Shown here in pieces: positions 1 through 5,586 of a stretch of DNA of 5,732 nt (positions are counted from its first letter, which is position 1; the number at the start of each line of letters is the position of its first letter). The notes under the pieces were generated by a model. It worked only from the letters and a program-made list of their open reading frames with translations, searched no databases and was not told the origin of the DNA. This stretch comes from W0P28-013 sp963621145 (lineage in GTDB: Bacteria; Bacteroidota; Bacteroidia; Bacteroidales; Paludibacteraceae). The translations under genes and the position numbers were made by a program. The stretch spans positions 1 through 5,732 of the forward strand of contig CAVFDI010000083.1 in NCBI GenBank assembly GCA_963621145.1. The letters run 5' to 3'.

Positions 1-17
1 TTTGAAATCTGAAATTA
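1..17. repeat. TTTGAAA/TCTGAAA heptamer run
   Basis: Two 7-base units, TTTGAAA then TCTGAAA, followed by TTA, start at the window edge. The same units recur at 1363-1380, 3210-3228 and 4841-4857. The run may continue to the left, out of view. Confidence 0.6.
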
Positions 18-30
18 CGGCTTCGACGCA

Positions 31-56
31 TCACTCCTCACTCCTCACTCCTCACT
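31..56. repeat. Tandem heptamer array, unit TCACTCC, 3.7 copies
   Basis: Three perfect copies of TCACTCC (31-37, 38-44, 45-51) are followed by a partial TCACT (52-56). The array is non-coding and lies downstream of the aminotransferase stop. It resembles the short tandemly repeated repetitive (STRR) heptamers known from cyanobacteria. That likeness is in form only and does not indicate origin. Confidence 0.9.
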
Positions 57-60
57 TTTC

Positions 61-88
61 TTGCTACTTGCTACTTGCTACTTGCGAC
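61..88. repeat. Tandem heptamer array, unit TTGCTAC, 4 copies
   Basis: Three perfect TTGCTAC units (61-81) are followed by a variant TTGCGAC (82-88). Only the 4 bases 57-60 separate this array from the TCACTCC array, yet the unit sequence is different. The variant unit with its flanks (CTTGCGACT) recurs once at 1454-1462, just downstream of the lipoprotein gene. Confidence 0.9.
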
Positions 89-95
89 TCTCATT

Positions 96-109
96 CTCAA
101 TTATCAATT
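96..109 (-). repeat. AATTGAT/AATTGAG heptamer pair containing a stop codon
   Basis: On the minus strand two 7-base units, AATTGAT and AATTGAG, cover the last codons and the TGA stop of the aminotransferase gene. The same unit type forms the array at 5692-5716. The protein's final residues Ile-Asp-Asn are therefore encoded by repeat DNA. Confidence 0.6.
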
Positions 110-1299
110 CTACCAGGATATGCTTCCAAGGCTTTTTGCAGCACTACAAGTGCCTTGCGCAGTTCCTCTTTTTCGAGCACATAGGCAATGCGCACCTCGT
201 TGCGACCATGTTCGGGCGATGTGTAGAAACCCGAAGCAGGCGCCATCATCACGGTCTGACCTTCGTAGTCGAAGTCGGAGAGCAGCCACGCGCAAAACTT
301 GTCGCTGTCGTCGATTGGCAACTTGGCCACGGTGTAGAATGCGCCCATCGGAATTGGCGAATAGACGCCATGAATACGGTTCAGCCCGTCAATCAGGAAT
401 TTACGGCGCTCCACATATTCGTTGTACATCTCGTCGAGATATTCGCGCGGCGTGTCCATCGAAGCCTCTGCCACTATCTGACCGATGAGCGGCGGACTGA
501 GGCGCGCTTGGCAAAATTTGATTACGCTCTCGTGTACGGTCTTATTCTTGCAAACCAATGCGCCAATACGAATGCCGCACTCGCTGTAACGTTTTGATAC
601 TGAGTCGATTAGGATTACATTATCTTCGATTCCGTCCAAGTGAAATGCCGAAATGTAGGGCGCGCCAGTGTAGCAAAATTCGCGATAAACCTCATCGGAA
701 AAGAGGTAGAGATCGTATTTCTTCACCAAATCGCGAATCTGATTCATCTCTTTGCGGGTGTAGAGGTAGCCCGTCGGGTTGTTCGGATTGCAGATGAGAA
801 TGCCTTTGGTCTTGGGCGTTATCAGTTTTTCAAATTCCGAAACGGGCGGTAGCGCAAATCCCTCGTCGATGCTCGAAACTACGGGTTTCACAATGGCGCC
901 AGCGGCAATGGCAAATGCCGTGTAGTTGGCGTAGGCAGGCTCTGGCACAATTATCTCGTCGCCCGGATCCAAGCAACTCATAAAAGCGAACTGCACCGCT
1001 TCAGAACCGCCAGCCGTGATGATGATGTCGTCCACGCTCACATCGATGTTGAAACGGCTGTAGTAGTTCAGCATTTTCATGCGCAGACTTTTGAAGCCGT
1101 CGCTCGGACTATATTCGAGCACGGTGCGATCAATTTTTTTGAGCGCATCGAGGCCCGTTGGGGGCGTTTTCAGGTCGGGCTGACCGATGTTGAGATGATA
1201 AACCTTCACGCCGCGAGCCTTGGCTTTGTCGGCCAGCGGAGCAAGCTTACGAATTGGCGATTGCGGCATCAACAAACCGCGTTGCGATGGAGTTGGCAT
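97..1299 (-). CDS. Class I/II PLP-dependent aminotransferase (aspartate aminotransferase-like)
   Basis: This is a 400-residue cytosolic fold-type I transaminase that moves an amino group between an amino acid and a 2-oxo acid through pyridoxal phosphate. Visible motifs are GGSEA (97-101, phosphate contact), NPNNPTG (171-177), DEVY (202-205, cofactor Asp202 and Tyr205), SVSKRYSECGIRIG (233-246, Schiff-base Lys236) and Arg370 in NEVRIAY, the usual carboxylate-binding Arg. The length is normal for AspC-type enzymes. The ATG at 1299 is preferred over the internal Met11, because close relatives, as I recall them, have a similar short segment before the SPIRKL block. It is separated from the lipoprotein gene by a repeat-rich 161-base gap, so it may have its own promoter, although none is clear. 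Its last codons lie in a repeat. The aminotransferase class is certain; aspartate as substrate is inferred from the family. Confidence 0.93.
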   Translation of the reverse strand: MPTPSQRGLLMPQSPIRKLAPLADKAKARGVKVYHLNIGQPDLKTPPTGLDALKKIDRTVLEYSPSDGFKSLRMKMLNYYSRFNIDVSVDDIIITAGGSEAVQFAFMSCLDPGDEIIVPEPAYANYTAFAIAAGAIVKPVVSSIDEGFALPPVSEFEKLITPKTKGILICNPNNPTGYLYTRKEMNQIRDLVKKYDLYLFSDEVYREFCYTGAPYISAFHLDGIEDNVILIDSVSKRYSECGIRIGALVCKNKTVHESVIKFCQARLSPPLIGQIVAEASMDTPREYLDEMYNEYVERRKFLIDGLNRIHGVYSPIPMGAFYTVAKLPIDDSDKFCAWLLSDFDYEGQTVMMAPASGFYTSPEHGRNEVRIAYVLEKEELRKALVVLQKALEAYPGRIDN

Positions 1300-1312
1300 T
1301 CCTTTTGTGTTA

Positions 1313-1343
1313 AATTAAGAATGAAAAATGAATAATGAACAAT
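1313..1343. repeat. AATGAAH heptamer run
   Basis: In 7-base register the sequence reads AATTAAG, AATGAAA, AATGAAT, AATGAAC and then AAT. This is about 3.4 copies of AATGAAH with a related unit in front. It lies 14-44 bases upstream of the aminotransferase start and would fall in its leader or promoter region. The rest of the 1300-1460 gap holds the palindrome, the TTTGAAA run, the GCAGTTGG module and the AATT pair listed separately. Confidence 0.7.
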
Positions 1344-1349
1344 ATTGTT
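1338..1349. promoter_or_regulatory. 12-base perfect palindrome upstream of the aminotransferase gene
   Basis: AACAATATTGTT is a perfect palindrome about 40-50 bases upstream of the start codon. It could be a dimeric regulator site. It is AT-rich and merges into a repeat run, so a chance origin is also plausible. No partner regulator is visible. Confidence 0.25.
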
Positions 1350-1362
1350 GATTAGTTTCTGA

Positions 1363-1380
1363 TTTGAAAATTTGAAATTT
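1363..1380. repeat. TTTGAAA repeat run
   Basis: The sequence reads TTTGAAAA, TTTGAAA and then TTT. One extra A breaks the 7-base period once. It belongs to the same unit family as 1-17, 3210-3228 and 4841-4857. Confidence 0.6.
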
Positions 1381-1400
1381 GGTGCAGTGAATCCTATCGA

Positions 1401-1428
1401 ATTGCTGACCATCAACTTTTGCAGTTGG
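1401..1428 (-). repeat. Dispersed CCAACTGC-AAAAGTTG module, copy 1
   Basis: The plus strand shows ATTGC, 7 bases, then CAACTTTTGCAGTTGG (1413-1428). The copy at 3307-3337 has the same order with two extra bases (CT) inside the second block. CAACT (1413-1417) and AGTTG (1423-1427) can pair as a 5-base stem. On the transcribed strand it lies about 115-130 bases upstream of the aminotransferase start. Confidence 0.5.
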
Positions 1429-1432
1429 CGAT

Positions 1433-1446
1433 AATTCTTAATTAGC
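1433..1446. repeat. AATTCTT/AATTAGC heptamer pair
   Basis: Two units with an AATT core are spaced exactly 7 bases apart, just downstream of the lipoprotein stop. AATTCTT also occurs at 3426-3432. Confidence 0.4.
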
Positions 1447-1460
1447 CTCATATCTTGCGA

Positions 1461-1910
1461 CTAATTGTAAACTCTCACATCGTACCCCGACACCAAAATG
1501 TTGTACGGTCGCATAATGTATTTGCAGTCGCCTTGCACAGGGTAGCCGCGAGCGTAACCAATGTCGAACACTGCGCCGCACTTTGGACAGATGGCTTCGC
1601 CCACGATGCTGTCGACGTTCAAACGCACCTGCGGATCCACTTCGTTGGGACAGGCAAGGTCGTAAGCCGAAAAACTGTCGTCGAAATTATGAAAAACCAC
1701 CACGCCGCCGTAGCCCACATATTGAGTGCTATTTTTCGGTTTTGTGAATGTGGCAACTCCGCCCATTGCGTTCAGTAGTGGCGCATCGCGCAAAATGTTG
1801 AATTCCAATTCAACTCTTGTCGATGGAATGGAGGTAGTGGCTTGTTTTTTACATCCTGCGAATACCGTCGCCAACAACAGCGAAAACACTATGTAGCAGT
1901 TTTTTTTCAA
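1461..1910 (-). CDS. Small lipoprotein with Cys-rich Rieske-like domain
   Basis: This 149-residue predicted lipoprotein has a basic start (KK), a hydrophobic stretch and a lipobox-like FAGC with Cys20 as the likely lipidation site, so it is probably membrane-anchored facing the periplasm. The segment from about residue 64, with VVFHN and AYDLACPNE, then CPKCGAVFD and a G-P-rich tail, has the layout of a Rieske fold. However, the canonical CxH and CxxH ligands are replaced by C87-P-N and C108-P-K-C111, and a further Cys sits at 129. It might bind zinc or iron through four cysteines, or nothing. The start is TTG at 1910-1908: the frame is open up to a stop at 1973-1971 with no ATG or GTG, and later starts would lose the signal peptide. 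The TTG overlaps the murF TGA as TTGA, suggesting translational coupling. Its role is unknown. Confidence 0.85.
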   Translation of the reverse strand: MKKNCYIVFSLLLATVFAGCKKQATTSIPSTRVELEFNILRDAPLLNAMGGVATFTKPKNSTQYVGYGGVVVFHNFDDSFSAYDLACPNEVDPQVRLNVDSIVGEAICPKCGAVFDIGYARGYPVQGDCKYIMRPYNILVSGYDVRVYN

Positions 1911-3199
1911 AGCATTGGCAAAAGTTTTGTAAGATGAATTCCGTTCGAACCTTTCACTAGTATCGTCTTGTCAATCAGTGGATTATGTTGTAATAAATCG
2001 CTCAGTTCATCGACATTTGCAAAAGTCTGAAATCGATTCTCCGAAACTTGTGCAAATTGCGTGCCGACCAGAAAAATCTGCTCAAAATCGGCATTGGCAA
2101 GATAATCGGCTATTTTGCGATGTTCGTCGTGGCTTTGTGCGCCAAGCTCGAGCATATCGCCCAAAATTGCCACTTTGTGCGGCAACTGCATGGCGGCAAA
2201 ATTGTCGAGCGCAGCCATCATGCTTGTGGGGTTGGCGTTGTAGGCGTCCACCACCAAACGATTGCGCTCCGACTGCACAAATTGCGAGCGATTATTTTGC
2301 GGCACATAACTCTCCAACGCGTGGCAAATGGCGTCTTCTTCCACGCCAAAATGCAGTCCTACAGTCACTGCGGCCAACATATTTTCGGCGTTGTAAATGC
2401 CCACGAAATGCGTTTTTACCGTGTGCCTTTCGCCTCCTCGGCGTTGCCAACTGAGCGTAACAAACGGCGAACAACCATCGACATGTCCCTGCACATCGGC
2501 ATCGGCATCGAGCGCATACGAGGTGGCTGCAATGCCGCCAGCAATGCTTTGCAGCAGCGCATTTTTCTGATTGATGAATATGCTGCCGTCATTTTTGCGC
2601 AGATAGTCGTAGAGCGCGCCTTTGGTTTGCAGCACGCCTTCGAGCGAGCCAAAACCTTCGAGATGCGCCTTGCCAACATTGGTTATCAAGCCGCAATTGG
2701 GACGGACAAGCTCCACCAAATCGGCAATTTCGCCAGGGTGACTTGCGCCCATCTCAACCACTGCCATGGTGTGTTTTTTAGTCAGACCAAGCAGCGTGAG
2801 CGGCACGCCAATGTGGTTGTTCAGATTGCCTTGCGTGCGGTGAACATTATATTTTTCGCTCAAAACGGCAGCGACCAACTCTTTGGTGGTGGTTTTGCCG
2901 TTTGTTCCCGTAATTCCCACCACGGGCAGACCGAGTTGCATGCGGTGATGGCGCGCCAACTGTTGAAGCGTTTGCAGCACATCGTCCACTAGCAGCGTGC
3001 GCTCGTTAGTTGCGAATTCCGCCTCATCTACCACGGCATAGGCGCAACCTTTGTCCAAAGCCGCCTGCGCAAAGCGATTGCCGTCGAACGACTCGCCTTT
3101 CAAAGCGAAAAAAATCGACCCTTCGGGACAAGTGCGACTATCGGTCGTAACCTGCGGATGAGCAAGAAAAAGTTCGTATAGTTTTGATAATGAGAGCAT
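1907..3199 (-). CDS. murF: UDP-N-acetylmuramoyl-tripeptide--D-alanyl-D-alanine ligase
   Basis: This 430-residue cytosolic Mur ligase adds D-Ala-D-Ala to UDP-MurNAc-tripeptide using ATP. It is the last cytoplasmic step that builds the pentapeptide precursor. The N-terminal substrate-binding domain has TTDSR (18-22) and FFALKGESFDG (30-40). The central ATPase domain has the P-loop GITGTNGKTTT (95-105), EMGASHPGEI (149-158), TNVGKAHLEGFGS (173-185) and Lys193 in QTKGAL, the usual position of the carbamylated lysine. The C-terminal domain has VDAYNANPTSM (317-327), ILGDMLELG (345-353) and KGSNG (416-420). Length and motifs are complete. The ATG at 3199 follows closely after a heptamer run. The TGA stop overlaps the TTG start of the lipoprotein gene, and eight A residues lie directly after the overlap on the transcribed strand. 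No other Mur genes are in view. Confidence 0.97.
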   Translation of the reverse strand: MLSLSKLYELFLAHPQVTTDSRTCPEGSIFFALKGESFDGNRFAQAALDKGCAYAVVDEAEFATNERTLLVDDVLQTLQQLARHHRMQLGLPVVGITGTNGKTTTKELVAAVLSEKYNVHRTQGNLNNHIGVPLTLLGLTKKHTMAVVEMGASHPGEIADLVELVRPNCGLITNVGKAHLEGFGSLEGVLQTKGALYDYLRKNDGSIFINQKNALLQSIAGGIAATSYALDADADVQGHVDGCSPFVTLSWQRRGGERHTVKTHFVGIYNAENMLAAVTVGLHFGVEEDAICHALESYVPQNNRSQFVQSERNRLVVDAYNANPTSMMAALDNFAAMQLPHKVAILGDMLELGAQSHDEHRKIADYLANADFEQIFLVGTQFAQVSENRFQTFANVDELSDLLQHNPLIDKTILVKGSNGIHLTKLLPML

Positions 3200-3209
3200 T
3201 GTGTAATGA

Positions 3210-3310
3210 TTTCAGATTTCAAATTTCACTGATTTTTGCTTTGCTCGGCATAGTTCAAACAGGTTTGGCTCTGCTCTCGCTTATCGCAAAAAAAATCAAA
3301 TTTCAGATTG
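3210..3310 (-). repeat. Dispersed intergenic element, copy A
   Basis: This non-coding element of about 100 bases is read on the minus strand and matches the plus strand of 4774-4858. Shared blocks, in order, are CAATCTGRAATTT, GCGAGAGCA, CAAAC-2-GTTTG (3256-3267), TGCCGAGC, AGCAAAAATC and a TGAAATYTGAAAT-type heptamer tail. By eye about 40 of 48 aligned core bases agree, plus a 2-base gap. Copy A carries an insertion including eight T on the minus strand (3288-3295). The heptamer tail ends about 11 bases before the murF start. Confidence 0.75.
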
Positions 3311-3337
3311 CGGTATCCACAACTTTTCTGCAGTTGG
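3307..3337 (-). repeat. Dispersed CCAACTGCAGAAAAGTTG module, copy 2
   Basis: The plus strand has ATTGC, 8 bases, then CAACTTTTCTGCAGTTGG (3320-3337), matching copy 1 at 1401-1428 with a 2-base indel. CAACT and AGTTG can form a 5-base stem with a 7-base loop. TTTTCTGCAG-TGG is shared with 4697-4710. It lies about 120-140 bases upstream of murF. Confidence 0.5.
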
Positions 3338-3379
3338 TTTTGGATGCCGATGTTCATAGTCATCGTCAAAAGTTATAGT

Positions 3380-3440
3380 AAAAAACCGCATTGCCCAATT
3401 ATATCGCGAATAACTCTAAATTCATAATTCTTAATTGGGC
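3380..3440 (-). terminator. Possible stem-loop with T tract at the end of obg
   Basis: Read with the gene, a 9-base arm (3440-3432, covering the last obg codons and part of the stop) pairs perfectly with 3401-3393 across a 30-base loop. A GC-poor stretch and six T (3385-3380) follow. The long loop, the AT-rich stem and the 7-base gap before the T tract make this a weak terminator candidate; partial attenuation is equally possible. Confidence 0.25.
3419..3439. repeat. AATTNNN heptamer run across the obg stop
   Basis: Three units with AATT cores lie in exact 7-base register: AATTCAT, AATTCTT and AATTGGG. The obg TAA stop (3431-3433) is inside the run. The remainder of the 3200-3430 gap holds element A, module copy 2 and about 55 bases in which I see nothing. 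Confidence 0.5.
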
Positions 3441-4606
3441 TTACTCTTTTTGAGGTTTTCTGGCGAGTCCCATGCTACATCGTATGGAATCTCGGCTTCG
3501 CGACGTTCCACACCGTAAATGGTGCGAAATTCCTCCTCTTCGTCTTCAAACTCCTCTTTGGTTGTCGGACGCACCTCTATATTATGGTGTGAAATGGTCT
3601 CCACGCGATTTTCGGGCTTGTTCAATTCTTCCCAAAGCATGTCCTTCAGCGTATCGAGCCCAAAACCCGACACCGACGAGAAGAAAACTGTGCGCACATC
3701 ATTCGGCAGTTTTTCGCGCATCTGCGCCATCATCTCGTCGTCCACCATGTCGCATTTCGAAATGGCAAGAATGCGCTGTTTCTCCACTAGTTCGGGATTG
3801 TATTTCTCCAATTCGCCCAAAAGAATGCGATATTCGCGCTCGATGTCGTCGGCATCGGCAGGTACAAGAAAAAGCAGTATCGAATTGCGTTCGATGTGGC
3901 GTAAGAATCTCAGTCCCAAGCCTTTACCTTCGGCAGCGCCTTCAATTATTCCGGGAATATCGGCCATGCAAAACGATTGGCTGTCGCGATACGACACGAT
4001 GCCCAAATTCGGCACAAGCGTGGTGAAAGGGTAGTCGGCAATCTCTGGTTTTGCCGCCGAAACCACCGACAGTAGCGTCGATTTGCCAGCATTCGGGAAG
4101 CCCACTAAACCAACGTCGGCCAGCACTTTCAGCTCAAGAATGATGGTGCGCTCTACGCGTGGCTCGCCCGGTTGCGCATAGCGTGGCGCTTGGTTGGTAG
4201 CCGTGCGAAAATGCCAGTTGCCCAAGCCACCGCGACCGCCTTTCAGCAGCACGATTTCTTGTTTGTCGTCGGTTATCTCGGCCAGATATTCGCCCGTCTC
4301 GCCATCGTAGGCAATGGTGCCGCACGGAACCTCTATCACCTTGTCTTCGCCCTGCTTGCCAAAACTGCGACTCTCGCCACCGCCTTCGCCATCGCCAGCA
4401 AACACATGGCGCGCATATTTCAGATGAATGAGCGTCCAATAACTCTTGTTGCCGCGCAAAATCACATGTCCACCACGACCGCCATCGCCACCGTCGGGAC
4501 CGCCTTTGGGCAGATATTTGGCTCGATGCAGATGTGCCGAACCCGCGCCGCCCTTACCCGAACGGCAAAAAATCTTTACGTAATCTACAAAATTGGAACT
4601 GGACAT
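3431..4606 (-). CDS. obg: Obg family GTPase
   Basis: This 391-residue conserved GTPase binds the large ribosomal subunit late in its assembly and is linked to stress control and growth. The N-terminal Obg fold (about 1-160) has the expected glycine-rich loops, for example RSGKGGAGSAHLHR (15-28) and PDGGDGGRGG (37-46). The G domain has G1 GFPNAGKST (169-177), G2 Thr in YPFTT (192-196), G3 DIPG (216-219), G4 SKCD (283-286) and G5 SSVSG (310-314). G4 carries Ser in place of the usual Asn of NKxD; Asp286, which reads guanine, is kept. The tail (from about 345) is acidic, with EEFEDEEEEF at 351-360, a region that varies across the family. The ATG at 4606 follows an A-rich stretch without a Shine-Dalgarno site, as is usual in Bacteroidota. 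It lies downstream of adk, separated by a repeat-bearing gap. Confidence 0.97.
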   Translation of the reverse strand: MSSSNFVDYVKIFCRSGKGGAGSAHLHRAKYLPKGGPDGGDGGRGGHVILRGNKSYWTLIHLKYARHVFAGDGEGGGESRSFGKQGEDKVIEVPCGTIAYDGETGEYLAEITDDKQEIVLLKGGRGGLGNWHFRTATNQAPRYAQPGEPRVERTIILELKVLADVGLVGFPNAGKSTLLSVVSAAKPEIADYPFTTLVPNLGIVSYRDSQSFCMADIPGIIEGAAEGKGLGLRFLRHIERNSILLFLVPADADDIEREYRILLGELEKYNPELVEKQRILAISKCDMVDDEMMAQMREKLPNDVRTVFFSSVSGFGLDTLKDMLWEELNKPENRVETISHHNIEVRPTTKEEFEDEEEEFRTIYGVERREAEIPYDVAWDSPENLKKSKPN

Positions 4607-4696
4607 TTTTTTGCGTTGATAAGTTGGTTGATTTATTCGTTAGTCAGTGTCCGTGAGACAAAATTTCTGTTTTCTAATTGCTAGATTTCTGGTTAT

Positions 4697-4710
4697 TTTT
4701 CTGCAGATGG
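4697..4710 (-). repeat. Dispersed CCATCTGCAGAAAA module, copy 3
   Basis: TTTTCTGCAGATGG on the plus strand matches 3324-3337 at 13 of 14 positions, in the same orientation. It lies about 90-105 bases upstream of the obg start. In the rest of 4607-4773 I see only AT-rich sequence with a faint 7-base texture around 4664-4705, and no promoter box. Confidence 0.4.
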
Positions 4711-4773
4711 CTGTGATTCCAGACAATTTTCAAATTTTTCAATGAATTGCCCCACTGTCCAACACTAGCGCAC

Positions 4774-4858
4774 CAATCTGGAATTTTGTGAAAGGCGAGA
4801 GCAAAATCAAACTTGTTTGTTTTGCCGAGCGGAGCAAAAATCTGAAATCTGAAATTTC
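4774..4858 (+). repeat. Dispersed intergenic element, copy B, with hairpin
   Basis: This is the inverted counterpart of 3210-3310. Its centre folds well: GCAAAA (4801-4806) and CAAAC (4808-4812) pair with GTTTG (4815-4819) and TTTTGC (4820-4825), giving 11 base pairs with one bulged T at 4807 and a 2-base loop. Two TCTGAAA units (4841-4854) follow, up to the adk stop. Because transcription is on the minus strand, the adk-obg transcript carries the complement of the strand it shares with copy A. Confidence 0.75.
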
Positions 4859-5443
4859 TCAAAATCCGCACACCGAAAACTCAATCAATTCTACAATTTT
4901 CTGAAAATATTCGTCGATGGTGGTGCAGCCTTCCACAGCCACATAGCGGCCAGTCGTTTTGTAGAATTCGATGACGGGCATGGTTACTTCGTGGTACACT
5001 TGCAGGCGGTGGCGTATCACGTCGATGTTGTCGTCGGCGCGCCCCGATTCCTGCCCACGCTTTAGCAGACGGTCAATCAGCAGCCGCTCGTCAACGCGCA
5101 GATCGAGCATGAGCGATAGTTTTTTGTTGTGATCGGCCAGCATCTTGTCGAGTGCCTCGGCTTGAGCCACTGTGCGCGGAAAACCATCGAAAATGAAGCC
5201 GTTGCAATTGGCTTTGCAGGCGTCGATTTTTGCGTTTATCATCTTGATAATCAAGTCGTCGGGCACCAGATTGCCTTTCGAAATGAGGCTGTCGGCAAAC
5301 TTGCCAATCTCCGTTCCACGCGCAATCTCGTCGCGCAGCATGTCGCCTGTCGATAGGTGCGTCAGGTTATATTTGTCCACAATCAGTTGGCTCTGAGTGC
5401 CTTTGCCCGAACCTGGGGCGCCAAAAATAACGATGTTTAGCAT
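4859..5443 (-). CDS. adk: Adenylate kinase, short-LID form
   Basis: This 194-residue cytosolic enzyme catalyses the reversible reaction ATP + AMP to 2 ADP, balancing the adenylate pool. Motifs are the P-loop GAPGSGKGT (8-16), the AMP-binding LSTGDMLR (30-37), DGFPRT (86-91) and KRGQESGRADDN (128-139), a short LID loop without the zinc-binding four-Cys insert of longer bacterial forms. VIRHRL (142-147) supplies the Arg expected after the LID. The length fits the short class. The ATG at 5443 places the P-loop close to the N-terminus, as normal. A good promoter lies upstream and leaves a leader of about 135-140 bases. The TGA stop directly abuts the heptamer end of repeat copy B. It is first in this group of same-strand genes, followed by obg as often seen in Bacteroidota. 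Confidence 0.97.
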   Translation of the reverse strand: MLNIVIFGAPGSGKGTQSQLIVDKYNLTHLSTGDMLRDEIARGTEIGKFADSLISKGNLVPDDLIIKMINAKIDACKANCNGFIFDGFPRTVAQAEALDKMLADHNKKLSLMLDLRVDERLLIDRLLKRGQESGRADDNIDVIRHRLQVYHEVTMPVIEFYKTTGRYVAVEGCTTIDEYFQKIVELIEFSVCGF

Positions 5444-5480
5444 AGTGAGTTGATAGTGAAAAGTCTATAAAGTTTAAAAA

Positions 5481-5508
5481 GCAAAAGGTGTGTAAAGCAA
5501 AAAGTGTG
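5481..5508. repeat. 12-base direct repeat in the adk leader
   Basis: GCAAAAGGTGTG (5481-5492) and GCAAAAAGTGTG (5497-5508) differ at one base and are 16 bases apart. They lie 38-65 bases upstream of the adk start, inside the predicted untranslated leader. Confidence 0.6.
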
Positions 5509-5542
5509 GCGGACTGCATTTTTTCGCCGTTTTTGCGCATTT

Positions 5543-5564
5543 TTTTTGGTGAAATGACCAAAAA
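5543..5564. promoter_or_regulatory. 8-base-pair stem-loop in the adk leader
   Basis: TTTTTGGT (5543-5550) and ACCAAAAA (5557-5564) are perfect inverted repeats around a 6-base loop. The structure would form near the 5' end of the adk mRNA. No T tract follows on either strand, so it does not look like an intrinsic terminator. A protein site or an mRNA-stabilising hairpin is possible. Confidence 0.4.
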
Positions 5565-5586
5565 TCCTACACACTAATTTAACCTG

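Noticed and set aside
31..88. CRISPR-like array
   Set aside because: The units are 7 bases with no spacers, and no cas gene is near.
61..597. Plus-strand open frame of 178 codons overlapping the aminotransferase gene
   Set aside because: It begins inside a heptamer array and then runs antisense to conserved aminotransferase codons. No recognisable domain.
1267..1269. Internal ATG as the aminotransferase start
   Set aside because: The ten residues before it fit the N-terminal pattern I recall for close relatives, so the upstream ATG at 1299 is preferred.
2048..2992. Open frame of 314 codons on the plus strand inside murF
   Set aside because: It lies wholly antisense to a complete murF, its translation shows no known motif or plausible protein composition, and long antisense frames are common opposite conserved genes.
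3286..3297. T8 tract on the minus strand as an intrinsic terminator
   Set aside because: No GC-rich hairpin precedes it in the transcribed direction; the nearby hairpin of element A lies downstream of the tract.
3184..3378. Small plus-strand peptide frame in the obg-murF gap
   Set aside because: It coincides with repeat element A and shows no start context or conserved protein character.
4674..4871. Small minus-strand frame between adk and obg
   Set aside because: It is built from repeat element B and overlaps the adk end in another frame, with no coding character.
5367..5561. Minus-strand leader peptide frames upstream of adk
   Set aside because: They run into adk in a different frame, are composed of A/T-rich leader sequence, and show no attenuator-like codon run.
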